Shown: positions 7,922-16,700, counted from the first letter of the stretch. The stretch is DNA of 64,000 bases from Mogibacterium sp. (GCA_017512145.1 JAFWHB010000032.1:124001-188000); one strand, 5' to 3'. Numbers and translations: made by a program. The notes: generated by a model from the sequence alone, not told the origin.

Positions 7922-9727
7922 CTAGAAGATAAAGCTGCCGATCCTTGTAAAGGCCGGAATAAATGCAGCTGAAAAGATCAGCATCATTTTGATAAGTGTA
8001 TCAAGTGACTGAACCGCTGTATTCTCAAAATGTCTTCCTGAATTATTGATTGAGTTGATAACTATGAAACCTGCAACTACTGCTCCACCCAGGAAGGAAA
8101 TAAGCACATCAAGTCCGAAGAAAAGTCCTGTTACAGCAGGGGCTGCAACTGCAATAGCAGCAGGTACAAGAGTTCCTCTCAGAGAGCCTGTAGCGCCCTC
8201 TTCGTCTACTCTGCCGAGATTCCTGAGTGCTACATGGCCGGTAATGCGGACAGACTGAAGTGTCAGGCCGAAGAGAAGCATAACAATAGCAGCACCTCCG
8301 ATAAGGCCGGCAAATGACTTGATGCTGATGACATTAAGAGTTACAACCTGTGAAACATATGCAATCGCAAGCAGCATTGCTGCTGACGAAATCACTGTCA
8401 ATGTTGCTGTGTAGGATTTAACGCTGATGCCGGATCTTACTGAAGCCGACATAAGAGCATCAGAGACAGCTGTTTCAAGTTCTGATTCCTGATCTGTATC
8501 AAGGCTGATGATCTCGGAAGTGTTGCGGCTGAGAATGCTGAGGCCATAAACAGCAGCAATTGTAATATTGATCGAGCTGAATCCGACTGCTGCCAGAGCA
8601 ACTCCGTAATAACCGGCAAAATTGAATGTTACAGAAACAGCCGCAATAATCACAGCAGCATAAATAACTGTTGTGATCATTCCTGTTCCTAAATTGAATA
8701 TAACAGATGCATGTCTTCCGAGCATTCTGTCTGACTTGACGTTAGCAATATGGACCTTGCTGTCCTGTGAGAACAGCTTGGAAACCTCTCCAAGAATGAT
8801 GCCGGCAGCAATACCGGTACAGATCGTATAAGCATATACGAATGACTGGAGGATCATATTACTGAAATAGAAAGATATAGCACCTGTAAGTATACCTGAA
8901 GTAATTACAGGGACAGTCGATGAAGATGCAGGTCTTCCCGGACGTCCGCCTCTGTATACAAGAATGCCTATAACGGATGCTATGATACCGCAGGCAAGTA
9001 CGATCAATGGGAATTTAGCTGCTGAATCAGCTGTAAAGGTTGATGTGATACCTGAGGTTGCAACACCGACCTCGGCAAGCATGATAGCAGCGGCACCTGA
9101 AATCATAGTTGATTCAAGGATATCTGAACCAAATGCTGTAATAAAGCCATTGGCATCGGTAAAGTCTTCATCTGATGCAGCCATAGCGTAAGCCGCGGAA
9201 TACACAGATCCGCCCGAATTAAGGAACAGAGCGGAAGAAGAAGCACCAAGTGCCATTGCAAAAGCGGAACCGGAAAATGAGAATTTGTCATTGCCGATGA
9301 AAATCATGCTCAGAAGAAGCAGTGCGGTTCCGGCAATTATGAAGCCTTCGATTGCACCTGTTCTGTATGAAGCCTTCAAAGATGTAGTAATGTCTCCCTC
9401 TCCGGCTGCATTAACTGATGCAGGAATACCTGTAGAAGCACATCCGGATGAAACAATAACTGCTGCAAAGCAAATAACCGCTCCGATCAGGTACGCAGCG
9501 GTATTAATCCATGATGTTCCCACTCCAAGAGCTATCGCAATTATTACAACGAATAGAATTGTAAGCGGATACTGAAATCTTCTGTAATTAGCATTCCTTG
9601 TTCTGAGAATACCGATAAGCCTTGCTATACTGTCTCCCTTGCCTCTCCTGGTCCTGAGCCATGACTGCAGAACTATGGCAGCAAGAACAGCTGCAAGTAC
9701 GCAAAGTAAAACTAAAATCTTAAGCAT
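7922..9727 (-). CDS. Degenerate membrane pyrophosphatase-like protein (probable pseudoenzyme)
   Basis: A 601-residue, very hydrophobic protein with about 14-16 membrane segments. It aligns along its length with ion-pumping membrane pyrophosphatases (HppA, ~660-720 aa). Conserved scaffold pieces are visible: ALGASSSALF then GSDILES (family GLGASSIALF... GADLFES), YYGVALAAVGF (family YGiAlAAVGM), and SLDTLIKMM (family SLNILIKLM). The three catalytic regions are gone. DVGADLVGK is replaced by small residues, DAYGPIxDNAGG by AVYGLSILSRNTSEI, and the GDTVGDPFKDTSGP block is deleted. There is no frameshift or stop. The gene follows secG by 32 bp, so it is probably the last gene of the pgk-tpiA-secG transcript. 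Pyrophosphate hydrolysis is unlikely, and the true function is unknown. Confidence 0.75.
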   Translation of the reverse strand: MLKILVLLCVLAAVLAAIVLQSWLRTRRGKGDSIARLIGILRTRNANYRRFQYPLTILFVVIIAIALGVGTSWINTAAYLIGAVICFAAVIVSSGCASTGIPASVNAAGEGDITTSLKASYRTGAIEGFIIAGTALLLLSMIFIGNDKFSFSGSAFAMALGASSSALFLNSGGSVYSAAYAMAASDEDFTDANGFITAFGSDILESTMISGAAAIMLAEVGVATSGITSTFTADSAAKFPLIVLACGIIASVIGILVYRGGRPGRPASSSTVPVITSGILTGAISFYFSNMILQSFVYAYTICTGIAAGIILGEVSKLFSQDSKVHIANVKSDRMLGRHASVIFNLGTGMITTVIYAAVIIAAVSVTFNFAGYYGVALAAVGFSSINITIAAVYGLSILSRNTSEIISLDTDQESELETAVSDALMSASVRSGISVKSYTATLTVISSAAMLLAIAYVSQVVTLNVISIKSFAGLIGGAAIVMLLFGLTLQSVRITGHVALRNLGRVDEEGATGSLRGTLVPAAIAVAAPAVTGLFFGLDVLISFLGGAVVAGFIVINSINNSGRHFENTAVQSLDTLIKMMLIFSAAFIPAFTRIGSFIF

Positions 9728-9759
9728 AAACTATCTGTCCTGAACAGAAACAATTACGA

Positions 9760-9993
9760 TTAATTGAAAATAGCTACAATAGCAAGAGATATAACGATAT
9801 ATACGATAGCACAGACTGTTGTGATCTTAGCAAGAAGTGCATCATATCCTCTGCTCTTCTTCTTACCGAATAACTGCTCAGCACCACCTGCGATTGAACC
9901 TGACAGTCCGTCACTGTTACTTGACTGAAGCAGAATGCTGACGATAAGAATGATACTTGAAACAAGAAGAATTATCATTAAAGCTGTATGCAT
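9760..9993 (-). CDS. secG: Protein translocase subunit SecG
   Basis: Small membrane subunit (77 aa) of the SecYEG export channel. It has two membrane helices (IILLVSSIILIVSILLQ and TTVCAIVYIVISLAIVAIF) joined by the conserved cytoplasmic loop with SSNSDGLSGSIAGGAEQLFG. An in-frame ATG lies 12 bp upstream, but GGAGGAAGAC stands immediately before the ATG at 9993, so the shorter form is the likely start. It follows tpiA in the same direction, as in many Firmicutes. Confidence 0.92.
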   Translation of the reverse strand: MHTALMIILLVSSIILIVSILLQSSNSDGLSGSIAGGAEQLFGKKKSRGYDALLAKITTVCAIVYIVISLAIVAIFN

Positions 9994-10099
9994 GTCTTCC
10001 TCCATTAATTATAAATGTGATAAAAGTGTCCGACTCCGGAATTCCCGAAATCGAACACTTTACTATAACACCCTTTGAATTCAGTGTCAATGAATGCTT

Positions 10100-10861
10100 C
10101 TACTTAAGAGCATTAGCTGCATCAGCGATAGCAGCAAGATCATCTGCCTTAAGACTTGCACCACCGATGAGTCCGCCATTGATGTCAGGCTTTGACAGAA
10201 GATCAGCAGCGTTTGATGGCTTCATGCTGCCACCGTAGAGGATCAGCATCTGGTCAGCTACTTCATTGCTGTACATTCCGCCCATGACTCCTCTGATGAA
10301 TGCGCACATTTCCTCTGCCTGATCAGGAGTTGCAGTCTTGCCTGTTCCGATAGCCCAGATTGGCTCGTAAGCAATAACGACCTTAGCAACATCGGAGATA
10401 GGCATAGCTTCGAAATCTGCGATCAGCTGGCTTGCAACAAATGTCTGCTCACCCTGAGCTTCTCTGACTTCAAGAGACTCACCTACGCACAGGATCGGTG
10501 TGATACCTGCAGCGATAAGAGCCTTGAGCTTGAGGTTGACAGTCTTGTCTGTCTCGCCAAAATACTCTCTTCTCTCAGAGTGACCGACGATGCAGTAATC
10601 TACGCCGATCTCCTCGAGCATAGGAACGGAAATCTCGCCTGTGAAAGCTCCGGATGGCTCAAAGTGAACATTCTGAGCTCCGAACTTGATTCCGCTGCCG
10701 GCAAGTGCCTTACCGAGCTCGGAGAGCTGTGTGAAAGGTGCAAGAACAGCTACGTCCTCAGCATTCTCGAGATTCTTAGCCTTGATTTCTTCAGCGAAGC
10801 TTACTGCCTCAGCTGTAGTCTTATGCATTTTCCAGTTACCTGCGATGAGAAACTTCTTCAT
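10100..10861 (-). CDS. tpiA: Triosephosphate isomerase
   Basis: Glycolytic enzyme (253 aa) interconverting dihydroxyacetone phosphate and glyceraldehyde 3-phosphate. All active-site elements are present: GNWKMHKT (Asn, Lys) at residues ~8-15, the catalytic His in YCIVGHSERREYF, the catalytic Glu in VIAYEPIWAIGTG, and the phosphate-binding ILYGGSM and GGLIGGASL loops. It lies 23 bp after pgk and is followed by secG. The usual partner genes gpmI and eno are not next to it. Confidence 0.97.
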   Translation of the reverse strand: MKKFLIAGNWKMHKTTAEAVSFAEEIKAKNLENAEDVAVLAPFTQLSELGKALAGSGIKFGAQNVHFEPSGAFTGEISVPMLEEIGVDYCIVGHSERREYFGETDKTVNLKLKALIAAGITPILCVGESLEVREAQGEQTFVASQLIADFEAMPISDVAKVVIAYEPIWAIGTGKTATPDQAEEMCAFIRGVMGGMYSNEVADQMLILYGGSMKPSNAADLLSKPDINGGLIGGASLKADDLAAIADAANALK

Positions 10862-10884
10862 TGTTGTAATACCCTTTCTTGAAT

Positions 10885-12069
10885 TTATTTATCTTCGATG
10901 ATAGCGATTCCAGGAAGCTCCTTGCCTTCAAGGAATTCAAGGCTTGCGCCTCCGCCTGTACTGATGTGAGTCATTTTGTCTGCTAAACCGAACTGAGTTA
11001 CAGCAGCTGCACTGTCACCGCCGCCGATAACTGTTGTTGCATCAAGTTCAGCGAGACATTCTGCTACAGCCTTAGTTCCGACTGCAAAGTTCTCCATCTC
11101 GAATACACCTACAGGACCATTCCAGACAACAGTCTTAGCGGTCTTAAGTGTATCGCTGAAGAGCTTGATAGTAGCAGGTCCGATATCCATTCCCATTCTG
11201 TCATCCGGAATAGAATCAACAGGATAAACATCATATGGGGAATCATTAGCAAAGTCATAGGATGCAACTACGTCTACAGGAAGAAGGAACTTAACACCCT
11301 TCTCCTCTGCCAGTTTGAGGATATCTGATGCAAGACCGATACCTTCTTCGTCAAGAAGAGACTTACCGATCGAATATCCCTGAGCCTTGAAGAATGTATA
11401 TGCCATTCCTCCGCCGATGATGAGGATGTCTACTTTGTTAAGCAGGCTTGTGATGACCGAAATCTTGTCCTTGACCTTAGCTCCGCCCATGATTGCAGCG
11501 AAAGGTCTTTCAGGATCATTCACAGCTTCACCAAGGAACTTGAGCTCCTTCTCGATGAGGAAGCCTGAAACTGCAGGAATATAGTCAGCAATTCCTGTGG
11601 TGGATGCATGTGCTCTGTGGGAAGTACCGAATGCCTCCTGAACGAATATGTCTCCAAGCTCTGAAAGCTCACGTGCAAATTCAGGATCATTCTTCTCTTC
11701 TTCGGCGCGGTATCTTACATTCTCGATAAGCATTACTTCGCCGCCCTTGAGAGCCTTTGCAGCTGCCTTGACTGTATCATCAACAACTACATCAGAAGCT
11801 ACGAGCTTAACTTCCTTGCCAAGATACTCGCTGAGCCTCTTAGCTACAGGAGCAAGACTCATTTCAGGAACTGCTTTGCCCTTAGGTCTTCCAAGGTGAG
11901 ACATTATTACGATTGCTGCTCCGTCATCAATAAGATAGTTGATTGTCGGAAGAGCAGCTCTGATTCTGGTATCATCGGTAATCTTGCCGTCCTTGAGAGG
12001 AACGTTGAAGTCACATCTCATAACAGCAGTCTTGCCTGCCCAGTTAACGTCTTTGACTGTTTTCTTCAT
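10885..12069 (-). CDS. pgk: Phosphoglycerate kinase
   Basis: Glycolytic kinase (394 aa) making ATP from 1,3-bisphosphoglycerate. Signature [19 protein letters not shown] is at ~19-37. Nucleotide-site elements are [19 protein letters not shown] and the C-terminal GGGDSAAAV and [18 protein letters not shown]. It is the first gene of a pgk-tpiA-secG-pyrophosphatase-like transcript with its own promoter. A glyceraldehyde-3-phosphate dehydrogenase gene, often just upstream in Firmicutes, is absent here. Confidence 0.97.
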   Translation of the reverse strand: MKKTVKDVNWAGKTAVMRCDFNVPLKDGKITDDTRIRAALPTINYLIDDGAAIVIMSHLGRPKGKAVPEMSLAPVAKRLSEYLGKEVKLVASDVVVDDTVKAAAKALKGGEVMLIENVRYRAEEEKNDPEFARELSELGDIFVQEAFGTSHRAHASTTGIADYIPAVSGFLIEKELKFLGEAVNDPERPFAAIMGGAKVKDKISVITSLLNKVDILIIGGGMAYTFFKAQGYSIGKSLLDEEGIGLASDILKLAEEKGVKFLLPVDVVASYDFANDSPYDVYPVDSIPDDRMGMDIGPATIKLFSDTLKTAKTVVWNGPVGVFEMENFAVGTKAVAECLAELDATTVIGGGDSAAAVTQFGLADKMTHISTGGGASLEFLEGKELPGIAIIEDK

Positions 12070-12119
12070 TTGGATTCTCCTTAAAGTTTATCCTTAAAAT
12101 TTATAATCATATCTATTTA

Positions 12120-12147
12120 ATCATAGACTCAGGATTTACAAAGTCAA
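12120..12147 (-). promoter_or_regulatory. Putative sigma-A promoter of the pgk operon
   Basis: Minus strand TTGACT (12147-12142) and TATGAT (12125-12120) with a 16-bp spacer, about 50 bp upstream of the pgk start. It lies downstream of the nitroreductase terminator. Confidence 0.6.
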
Positions 12148-12167
12148 GTATTACTTTTAAACAAATT

Positions 12168-12191
12168 GTGCCGTGCTTGAATACACGGCAC
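12168..12191 (-). terminator. Intrinsic terminator after the nitroreductase gene
   Basis: GTGCCGTG (12168-12175) pairs with CACGGCAC (12184-12191). On the minus strand the stem is followed by AATTTGTTT. It separates the nitroreductase transcript from pgk. Confidence 0.65.
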
Positions 12192-12233
12192 TTTCAAAAA
12201 ACAATTATTGAAAAACATTAAATAATAGTAAAA

Positions 12234-12902
12234 TCAGGACACCTTGATACCTGATGCAGCTTCGAAATGGTATTTGACTATGCCAAGATCGAGCTTGCTG
12301 AATGGTCCCGGGAAGGCTCTTACTTTGACCTTGTTGCCCTTGAGCTCGAACATGAATCTCTGCTGATCCATTGCTGTCGGAGCAAGCAGAGCCGCATTGA
12401 CACCCTTCCTGAACCAGATAGGATAATCTGCATCCCCAAGTACAACTTCATTGAATGCCTTTGACTTGTGTGGATGACCATCTTCATTGCCATAACCGAT
12501 CGCAATGACTGCTACGATCTTCTCGCCTTTGCCAATCTCGCACGCTGACGGAACCTTGCGGTATGTGCCGCCGACCCAGCATGTCCTGAGTCCCATCTGC
12601 TGTGCCTTGAGGACGACCTGCTCTCCGTAATAACCGCAGCGTTCTTCTATTGTGTCAGATTTACGTCCGATAAGGGCGATATAATTATTGACATTCCTGA
12701 AATTGCCGTAGTAAGTAATAAGCCTTACACCAAGGGAATTGAATGCCTTTGGTTCATTGAGGATAAGCTGCATATGCAGCCCGCTCTTGTTATTGAGCTG
12801 TTCGATGAATTCAGACAGCTCACTGACATGCTCTTCAGAGATTGGTTCGTCCTTAAAATCTCTGACAGAGTGTCTCTCACTCATTGCCTTCATTAAATCC
12901 AT
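12234..12902 (-). CDS. Nitroreductase-family flavoprotein
   Basis: A 222-residue FMN-dependent oxidoreductase-like protein. The N-terminal MSERHSVRDFKDEPIS is the classic FMN-contact RxSxRxF pattern of nitroreductases. The layout (CGYYGEQVVLKAQQMGLRTCWVGGTY, then VIAIGYG) resembles the TM1586-type branch, which often works as a single chain with a duplicated half. The substrate is unknown. The frame can begin at a GTG at 12911, but GAGGTG lies six bases before the ATG at 12902, so I use the ATG. The gene ends in its own terminator, so it seems independent of pgk. Confidence 0.85.
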   Translation of the reverse strand: MDLMKAMSERHSVRDFKDEPISEEHVSELSEFIEQLNNKSGLHMQLILNEPKAFNSLGVRLITYYGNFRNVNNYIALIGRKSDTIEERCGYYGEQVVLKAQQMGLRTCWVGGTYRKVPSACEIGKGEKIVAVIAIGYGNEDGHPHKSKAFNEVVLGDADYPIWFRKGVNAALLAPTAMDQQRFMFELKGNKVKVRAFPGPFSKLDLGIVKYHFEAASGIKVS

Positions 12903-12949
12903 GATTAGCACCTCATTTCAGCCTAGCAATAACTTTTTAATTGTAGAGC

Positions 12950-13585
12950 CTATTCAGCTGACAGACAAATACCTCTCAGACGGCATACAGAGCATTCGGG
13001 CTTCCTGGCATGGCATATCCTGCGGCCATGGAAGATCAGCAGATGATGCGCCCTTATCCACTGGTCTTCGGGGAGTCTCTGCATAAGGCTCTCTTCAGTA
13101 GCTGTAACATCCTTAGCGTCTGTAATACCTATTCTGTTTGCAACTCTGAATACATGTGTATCAACAGCGATCCTCGGTACACCAAATCCTTCGGCAAGTA
13201 CCACATTTGCAGTCTTCCGGCCGACGCCGGGAAGCGAAACAAGATCATCAAAGTTATCCGGCACGATGCCGTCAAACTTATCAAGGAGCATCTTTGAGAG
13301 CTTGATGATATTTGCTGACTTGTTCTTGTACAGACCTATGGTCCGGATGATGTCCTCAACATCTTCTCTGCTCGCCTGACTCAGAGCAGCAGGATCAGGA
13401 TACTTTGCAAACAGAGCCGGAGTTACCTTGTTCACACTGACATCAGTAGTCTGAGCTGAAAGAACAACTGCGACAAGCAGTTCAAATGTATCAACATGAT
13501 CAAGAGCGCACATTGCGTCAGGATGCATGAGCTCCAGTTCATAAATTACCTTGGGAATCAGTTCACTGCTGATAAGTTTACACAT
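12950..13585 (-). CDS. nth: Endonuclease III
   Basis: Base-excision-repair DNA glycosylase/AP lyase (211 aa) that removes oxidised pyrimidines. It has the helix-hairpin-helix LPGVGRKTANVV with the catalytic Lys, the catalytic Asp in VDTHVFRVANR, and a complete C-terminal [4Fe-4S] loop, C-x6-C-x2-C-x5-C (CHARKPECSVCRLRGIC). The length is normal. It is transcribed away from the GntR gene and probably together with the nitroreductase gene 48 bp downstream. Confidence 0.96.
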   Translation of the reverse strand: MCKLISSELIPKVIYELELMHPDAMCALDHVDTFELLVAVVLSAQTTDVSVNKVTPALFAKYPDPAALSQASREDVEDIIRTIGLYKNKSANIIKLSKMLLDKFDGIVPDNFDDLVSLPGVGRKTANVVLAEGFGVPRIAVDTHVFRVANRIGITDAKDVTATEESLMQRLPEDQWIRAHHLLIFHGRRICHARKPECSVCRLRGICLSAE

Positions 13586-13611
13586 ATTTTGAAAGATTTT
13601 CTTGTCTTACA

Positions 13612-13640
13612 TTGACAAATCAGGATGTCAATCTTATAGT
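13612..13640 (+). promoter_or_regulatory. Strong sigma-A promoter of the GntR gene
   Basis: TTGACA (13612-13617, consensus) and TATAGT (13635-13640) with an ideal 17-bp spacer. The expected transcription start is near 13647, which shows that the coding region cannot start at the upstream end of its open frame. Confidence 0.75.
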
Positions 13641-13652
13641 AATAGTGAAAGA

Positions 13653-13676
13653 TGTATACAATCATACAGATTGTAT
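13653..13676. promoter_or_regulatory. Candidate operator of the GntR regulator
   Basis: ATACAATC (13656-13663) and GATTGTAT (13669-13676) form a perfect 8-bp inverted repeat with a 5-bp spacer, overlapped by the palindrome TGTATACA at 13653-13660. It lies about 6-30 bp after the predicted transcription start, where bound protein would block transcription. Autoregulation by the adjacent GntR protein is an inference. Confidence 0.5.
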
Positions 13677-13722
13677 TTACACTATTATCTTAACACATTT
13701 CCAGATCAGCATGGTGAAAAAA

Positions 13723-14382
13723 ATGGATAGTTATTCAAATGACAAATCAAACCAGCCACTTTCGGCCGGACTTTACCAGGAAATCCAGAAAGACATCCTT
13801 TCCGGTGCTATACCTTCTGATTCCAAACTCACCGAAGCCGCTGTATGCAAGAGATACAACGTAAGCCGTACGCCTGTAAGGGAGGCTTTCAGGCAGCTTG
13901 AGGCAGACGGCCTTATCGAGAATATACCTAACAGAGGAGCCTTTGTTACGGGACTTACCCGCAGAGATATTTCGGATCTCTTTGATCTTCGCACATTGTT
14001 TGAGATCCAGGCTGTTGAATGGGCCATCAAGAGAATGTCTGCTGAGGACATTGATGCACTCAGAGAGACAGTAGAATTCATGGAATTTTATACACTCAAG
14101 GATGACATTGAGAAAGTCCTCTCATTCAACTCTCAGTTCCACAATATCATCTACGCAGGAACCAAGGACCGCATGATACAGAAGACTTTGTTTGCATACC
14201 AGTCATATCTCAAGCATTCAGCCCCTGCCAAGACCTTCACCGGTGATTATCTCAGAACTATCCTTGATGAACATAAGGCAATCTTTGCTGCTGTTGAGCA
14301 GAAGAATGTTGCTGCAGGACGCAAGGCTATGGAATATCACATGGAACAGTCCAAGCTCCGCAGGATTTCCAAGTATTTCTAG
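13723..14382 (+). CDS. GntR-family transcriptional regulator (FadR/FCD type)
   Basis: A ~219-residue regulator with an N-terminal winged helix-turn-helix (TEAAVCKRYNVSRTPVREAF, then RQLEADGLIENIPNRGAFV) and an all-helical FCD effector domain. That domain keeps the Asp/His-rich metal and carboxylate pocket features DLFDLRTLFEIQAVEWAI, FHNIIYAG and EHKAIFAAVEQKN. Family members sense small organic acids. The start is uncertain between ATGs at 13711 and 13723. I chose 13723, which has GGTG upstream. The gene converges on the reductive fermentation operon and shares its terminator, so it could regulate it or just itself. No direct evidence links the two. Confidence 0.88.
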   Translation: MDSYSNDKSNQPLSAGLYQEIQKDILSGAIPSDSKLTEAAVCKRYNVSRTPVREAFRQLEADGLIENIPNRGAFVTGLTRRDISDLFDLRTLFEIQAVEWAIKRMSAEDIDALRETVEFMEFYTLKDDIEKVLSFNSQFHNIIYAGTKDRMIQKTLFAYQSYLKHSAPAKTFTGDYLRTILDEHKAIFAAVEQKNVAAGRKAMEYHMEQSKLRRISKYF

Positions 14383-14407
14383 AGTTAACAAACTATTTAC
14401 ACATGAA

Positions 14408-14442
14408 GAAAAGCACGATCCGTAATGTGGATCGTGCTTTTT
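14408..14442. terminator. Bidirectional terminator between GntR gene and had operon
   Basis: AAAAGCACGATCC (14409-14421) pairs with GGATCGTGCTTTT (14429-14441) around a 7-nt loop, giving a T-run on either strand. It ends the GntR transcript and the long minus-strand fermentation operon. Confidence 0.85.
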
Positions 14443-14460
14443 CGATAATGTTGTTATTGT

Positions 14461-15570
14461 TTACTTAGGTTCAAAGTCGAATCCGCTGAATACTGGTTCT
14501 CCAGTGTATTCTCTGGTCTCCTCTTCTCCTCTCAGGACTCTGAGAGCGCCTTCTGCGAGAGCTTCCATTTCAAAGTCTCCGCCATATGCCTTGACCGGAG
14601 CTATCCAGCCTGCATATTTACGGATATTCTCTATGAATTCCTCGTCATTGCTGACACCACCTGTCATTATGATGGCATCGACTTTGCCCTCAAGTACGCA
14701 TGCGTAGGATCCGATATACTTCGCAAGATTGTATGCAAAAGCATCATAGACCAGTGAAGCCCATTTGTCTCCTGAGTCTCTCATCTTCTTGAGCTCTATG
14801 TTGTCATCTGTACCTGACAGTGACTTGAGACCTCCGGTCTTTGAAACAAGAGACTTGATGTCTTCAAAGCTGTATTCGCCTGAGGTGCACATCTTAGCAA
14901 ATGGAAGAAGCGGCACATAACCTGATCTGTTAGGCGCCATAGGTCCGTCACCATTGACTACATCATTGGCATCGACCATTCTGCCCTGCTTGTGTGCAGC
15001 GATTGAAAGACCTCCGCCCACATGACATACGATGAAGTTGCATTCATCATATCTCTTGCCGAGCTCTGCTGCCATGCGCCTTGCGACCTCTTTCTGGTTG
15101 AGGACATGCACATGTGATTCTCTGTAGATGCCCTTGATTCCGGATATCCTTGCTATATCTTCGAACTCGTCTACATCAGGCGGATCGATGACATATGCCG
15201 GCTTGCCAAGAGCTGTCGAGAATTCTCCGATGATCTGAGATCCCAGGACTGCCGGGTGATCTGCTATCCTTCCGGACATAGCATCTACGAGCATCTTCTG
15301 ATTTACAGGGAATATACCGCCGGGAGTCGATTCAAGACCTCCGGAGTAAGCTGCAAAGGCATCCATATCCCTGAGCTGGAAGCCATGGCTGTGAAGCACA
15401 GCCATGACCACACCTACTCTGAACGGACGCTGAGAGTTCACTGTAGGAAACTGCTTGAGAACCTCACGTTCATGAGAGATGTTTTCCTTGAATATGCACT
15501 TCTCATCTTCGAAGACAGCACACTTGGTCGATGTTGAACCAGGGCTGATAGTGAATATTCTATAACTCAT
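14461..15570 (-). CDS. buk: Butyrate/branched-chain fatty acid kinase, copy 2
   Basis: Second acyl kinase paralogue (369 aa), with FTISPGSTSTKCAVFEDEK at the N-terminus, CHVGGGLSIAAHKQGRMVD in the middle and VDAIIMTGGVSNDEEF near the C-terminus. It is the last gene of the had-acdB-etf operon, 14 bp after etfA, so it should be expressed with leucine- or aryl-type amino acid reduction. A role making ATP from an acyl-phosphate of the end product (for example isocaproyl or arylpropionyl phosphate) is possible. That would need an acyl-CoA phosphotransferase, which is not in the window. Diverged from copy 1 at 6702-7826. Confidence 0.9.
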   Translation of the reverse strand: MSYRIFTISPGSTSTKCAVFEDEKCIFKENISHEREVLKQFPTVNSQRPFRVGVVMAVLHSHGFQLRDMDAFAAYSGGLESTPGGIFPVNQKMLVDAMSGRIADHPAVLGSQIIGEFSTALGKPAYVIDPPDVDEFEDIARISGIKGIYRESHVHVLNQKEVARRMAAELGKRYDECNFIVCHVGGGLSIAAHKQGRMVDANDVVNGDGPMAPNRSGYVPLLPFAKMCTSGEYSFEDIKSLVSKTGGLKSLSGTDDNIELKKMRDSGDKWASLVYDAFAYNLAKYIGSYACVLEGKVDAIIMTGGVSNDEEFIENIRKYAGWIAPVKAYGGDFEMEALAEGALRVLRGEEETREYTGEPVFSGFDFEPK

Positions 15571-15584
15571 ATCTGTTACCTTGA

Positions 15585-16700
15585 TTAAGCTTCTGCTTTG
15601 GCATCCTTGATTGACTGGATCAGCAGAGGAACTACCTTGAAGAGATCTCCTACGATTCCATAATCAGCGATCTCGAACATAGGAGCGTTCTCATCCTTAT
15701 TGATTGCGATGATGTATTCAGACTCCTGCATACCTGCCTTGTGCTGGATAGCACCGGAAATACCAAGAGCGATATAAACCTTAGGATGTACAGTCTTACC
15801 TGTCTGTCCTACCTGATGGTCTGCTGTCATCCATCCTGCATCAACTACAGCACGGGATGATCCGACAACACCGCCGAGTACATCTGCGAGTTCCTCAGCG
15901 AGAGCGATACCGCCGTCAACGTCCTTAGCGATACCACGACCTACAGAAACGATATAGTCAGCACCGATGAGGTCGACAAGCTTCTTAGCAGCCTTTACTA
16001 CCTCTACTACCTCAGTGTGTACATCAGCTTCTGTAAGCTCGAAATCAGGATGTACGATCTCTACCTTCTTAACGCCTTCCTCATCGAAAGGTCTTCTCTT
16101 CATTACGCCCGGACGTACAGTTGCCATTGCAGGTCTGAATCTTGGGCATACGATGGTAGCCATGAGGTGTCCGCCGAATGCAGGACGTGTCATCTTGAGG
16201 TTGGTGTTTACATCGAACATCTTTGTCTCAAAGTTGGTGTTGTCTACATCAACGTTTGATCCTGTTCTCAGGAACTCAACATAACCGTTAAGATCTACGT
16301 CAAGATGTGTACAGTCTGCGCAAAGTCCTGTGTGAAGTCTTGCAGCACATCTAGGAGCGAGGTCTCTTCCGATGTGGGAAGCGCCGTAGATCATGATCTC
16401 AGGCTTGAACTCCTCTACTGCGTCAACGATGACTTTGGTATAAGCATCTGTAGTGTAATTCTTGAGGAGCGGGCTGTTGTATACATATACTCTGTCAGCA
16501 CCGTATCCGCCGAGCTCTGCTGCGATATCATCAACATCATCGCCAAGCAGGATTCCGCACAGCTCTACGCCGAGCTCATCAGCGAGCTTGCGGCCCTCAG
16601 AAATAAGTTCGAAAGTTGTAGGCATCATTTTGCCCTGACGCTGCTCACAGAAAACCCAAACGTTCTTGAAAGCAGCTATATCTGCACTGTTGTAAGCCAT
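15585..16700 (-). CDS. etfA: Electron transfer flavoprotein alpha subunit
   Basis: FAD-binding subunit (371 aa) of the electron transfer flavoprotein. The C-terminal FAD domain is clear: VSVGRGIAKDVDGGIALAEE, VVGSSRAVVDAGWM, HQVGQTGKTVHPKVYIALG and SGAIQHKAGMQESEYIIAIN. The N-terminal ~190 residues form the ETF alpha/beta-type domain. There is no added ferredoxin domain. With EtfB and the adjacent acyl-CoA dehydrogenase it probably forms an enoyl-CoA reductase complex. In related clostridial systems such complexes can bifurcate electrons to ferredoxin, but I cannot prove that here. It follows etfB by 15 bp. Confidence 0.95.
   Translation of the reverse strand: MAYNSADIAAFKNVWVFCEQRQGKMMPTTFELISEGRKLADELGVELCGILLGDDVDDIAAELGGYGADRVYVYNSPLLKNYTTDAYTKVIVDAVEEFKPEIMIYGASHIGRDLAPRCAARLHTGLCADCTHLDVDLNGYVEFLRTGSNVDVDNTNFETKMFDVNTNLKMTRPAFGGHLMATIVCPRFRPAMATVRPGVMKRRPFDEEGVKKVEIVHPDFELTEADVHTEVVEVVKAAKKLVDLIGADYIVSVGRGIAKDVDGGIALAEELADVLGGVVGSSRAVVDAGWMTADHQVGQTGKTVHPKVYIALGISGAIQHKAGMQESEYIIAINKDENAPMFEIADYGIVGDLFKVVPLLIQSIKDAKAEA

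Noticed and set aside
7922-9727. Pyrophosphatase-like gene read as a pseudogene
   Set aside because: The frame is open for 601 codons with normal codon use. The losses are clean replacements and in-frame deletions, so a maintained protein is more likely.
13612-13722. N-terminal extension of the GntR protein from the first open codon
   Set aside because: That stretch contains the -35 and -10 elements and the operator, so it lies upstream of or at the transcription start.
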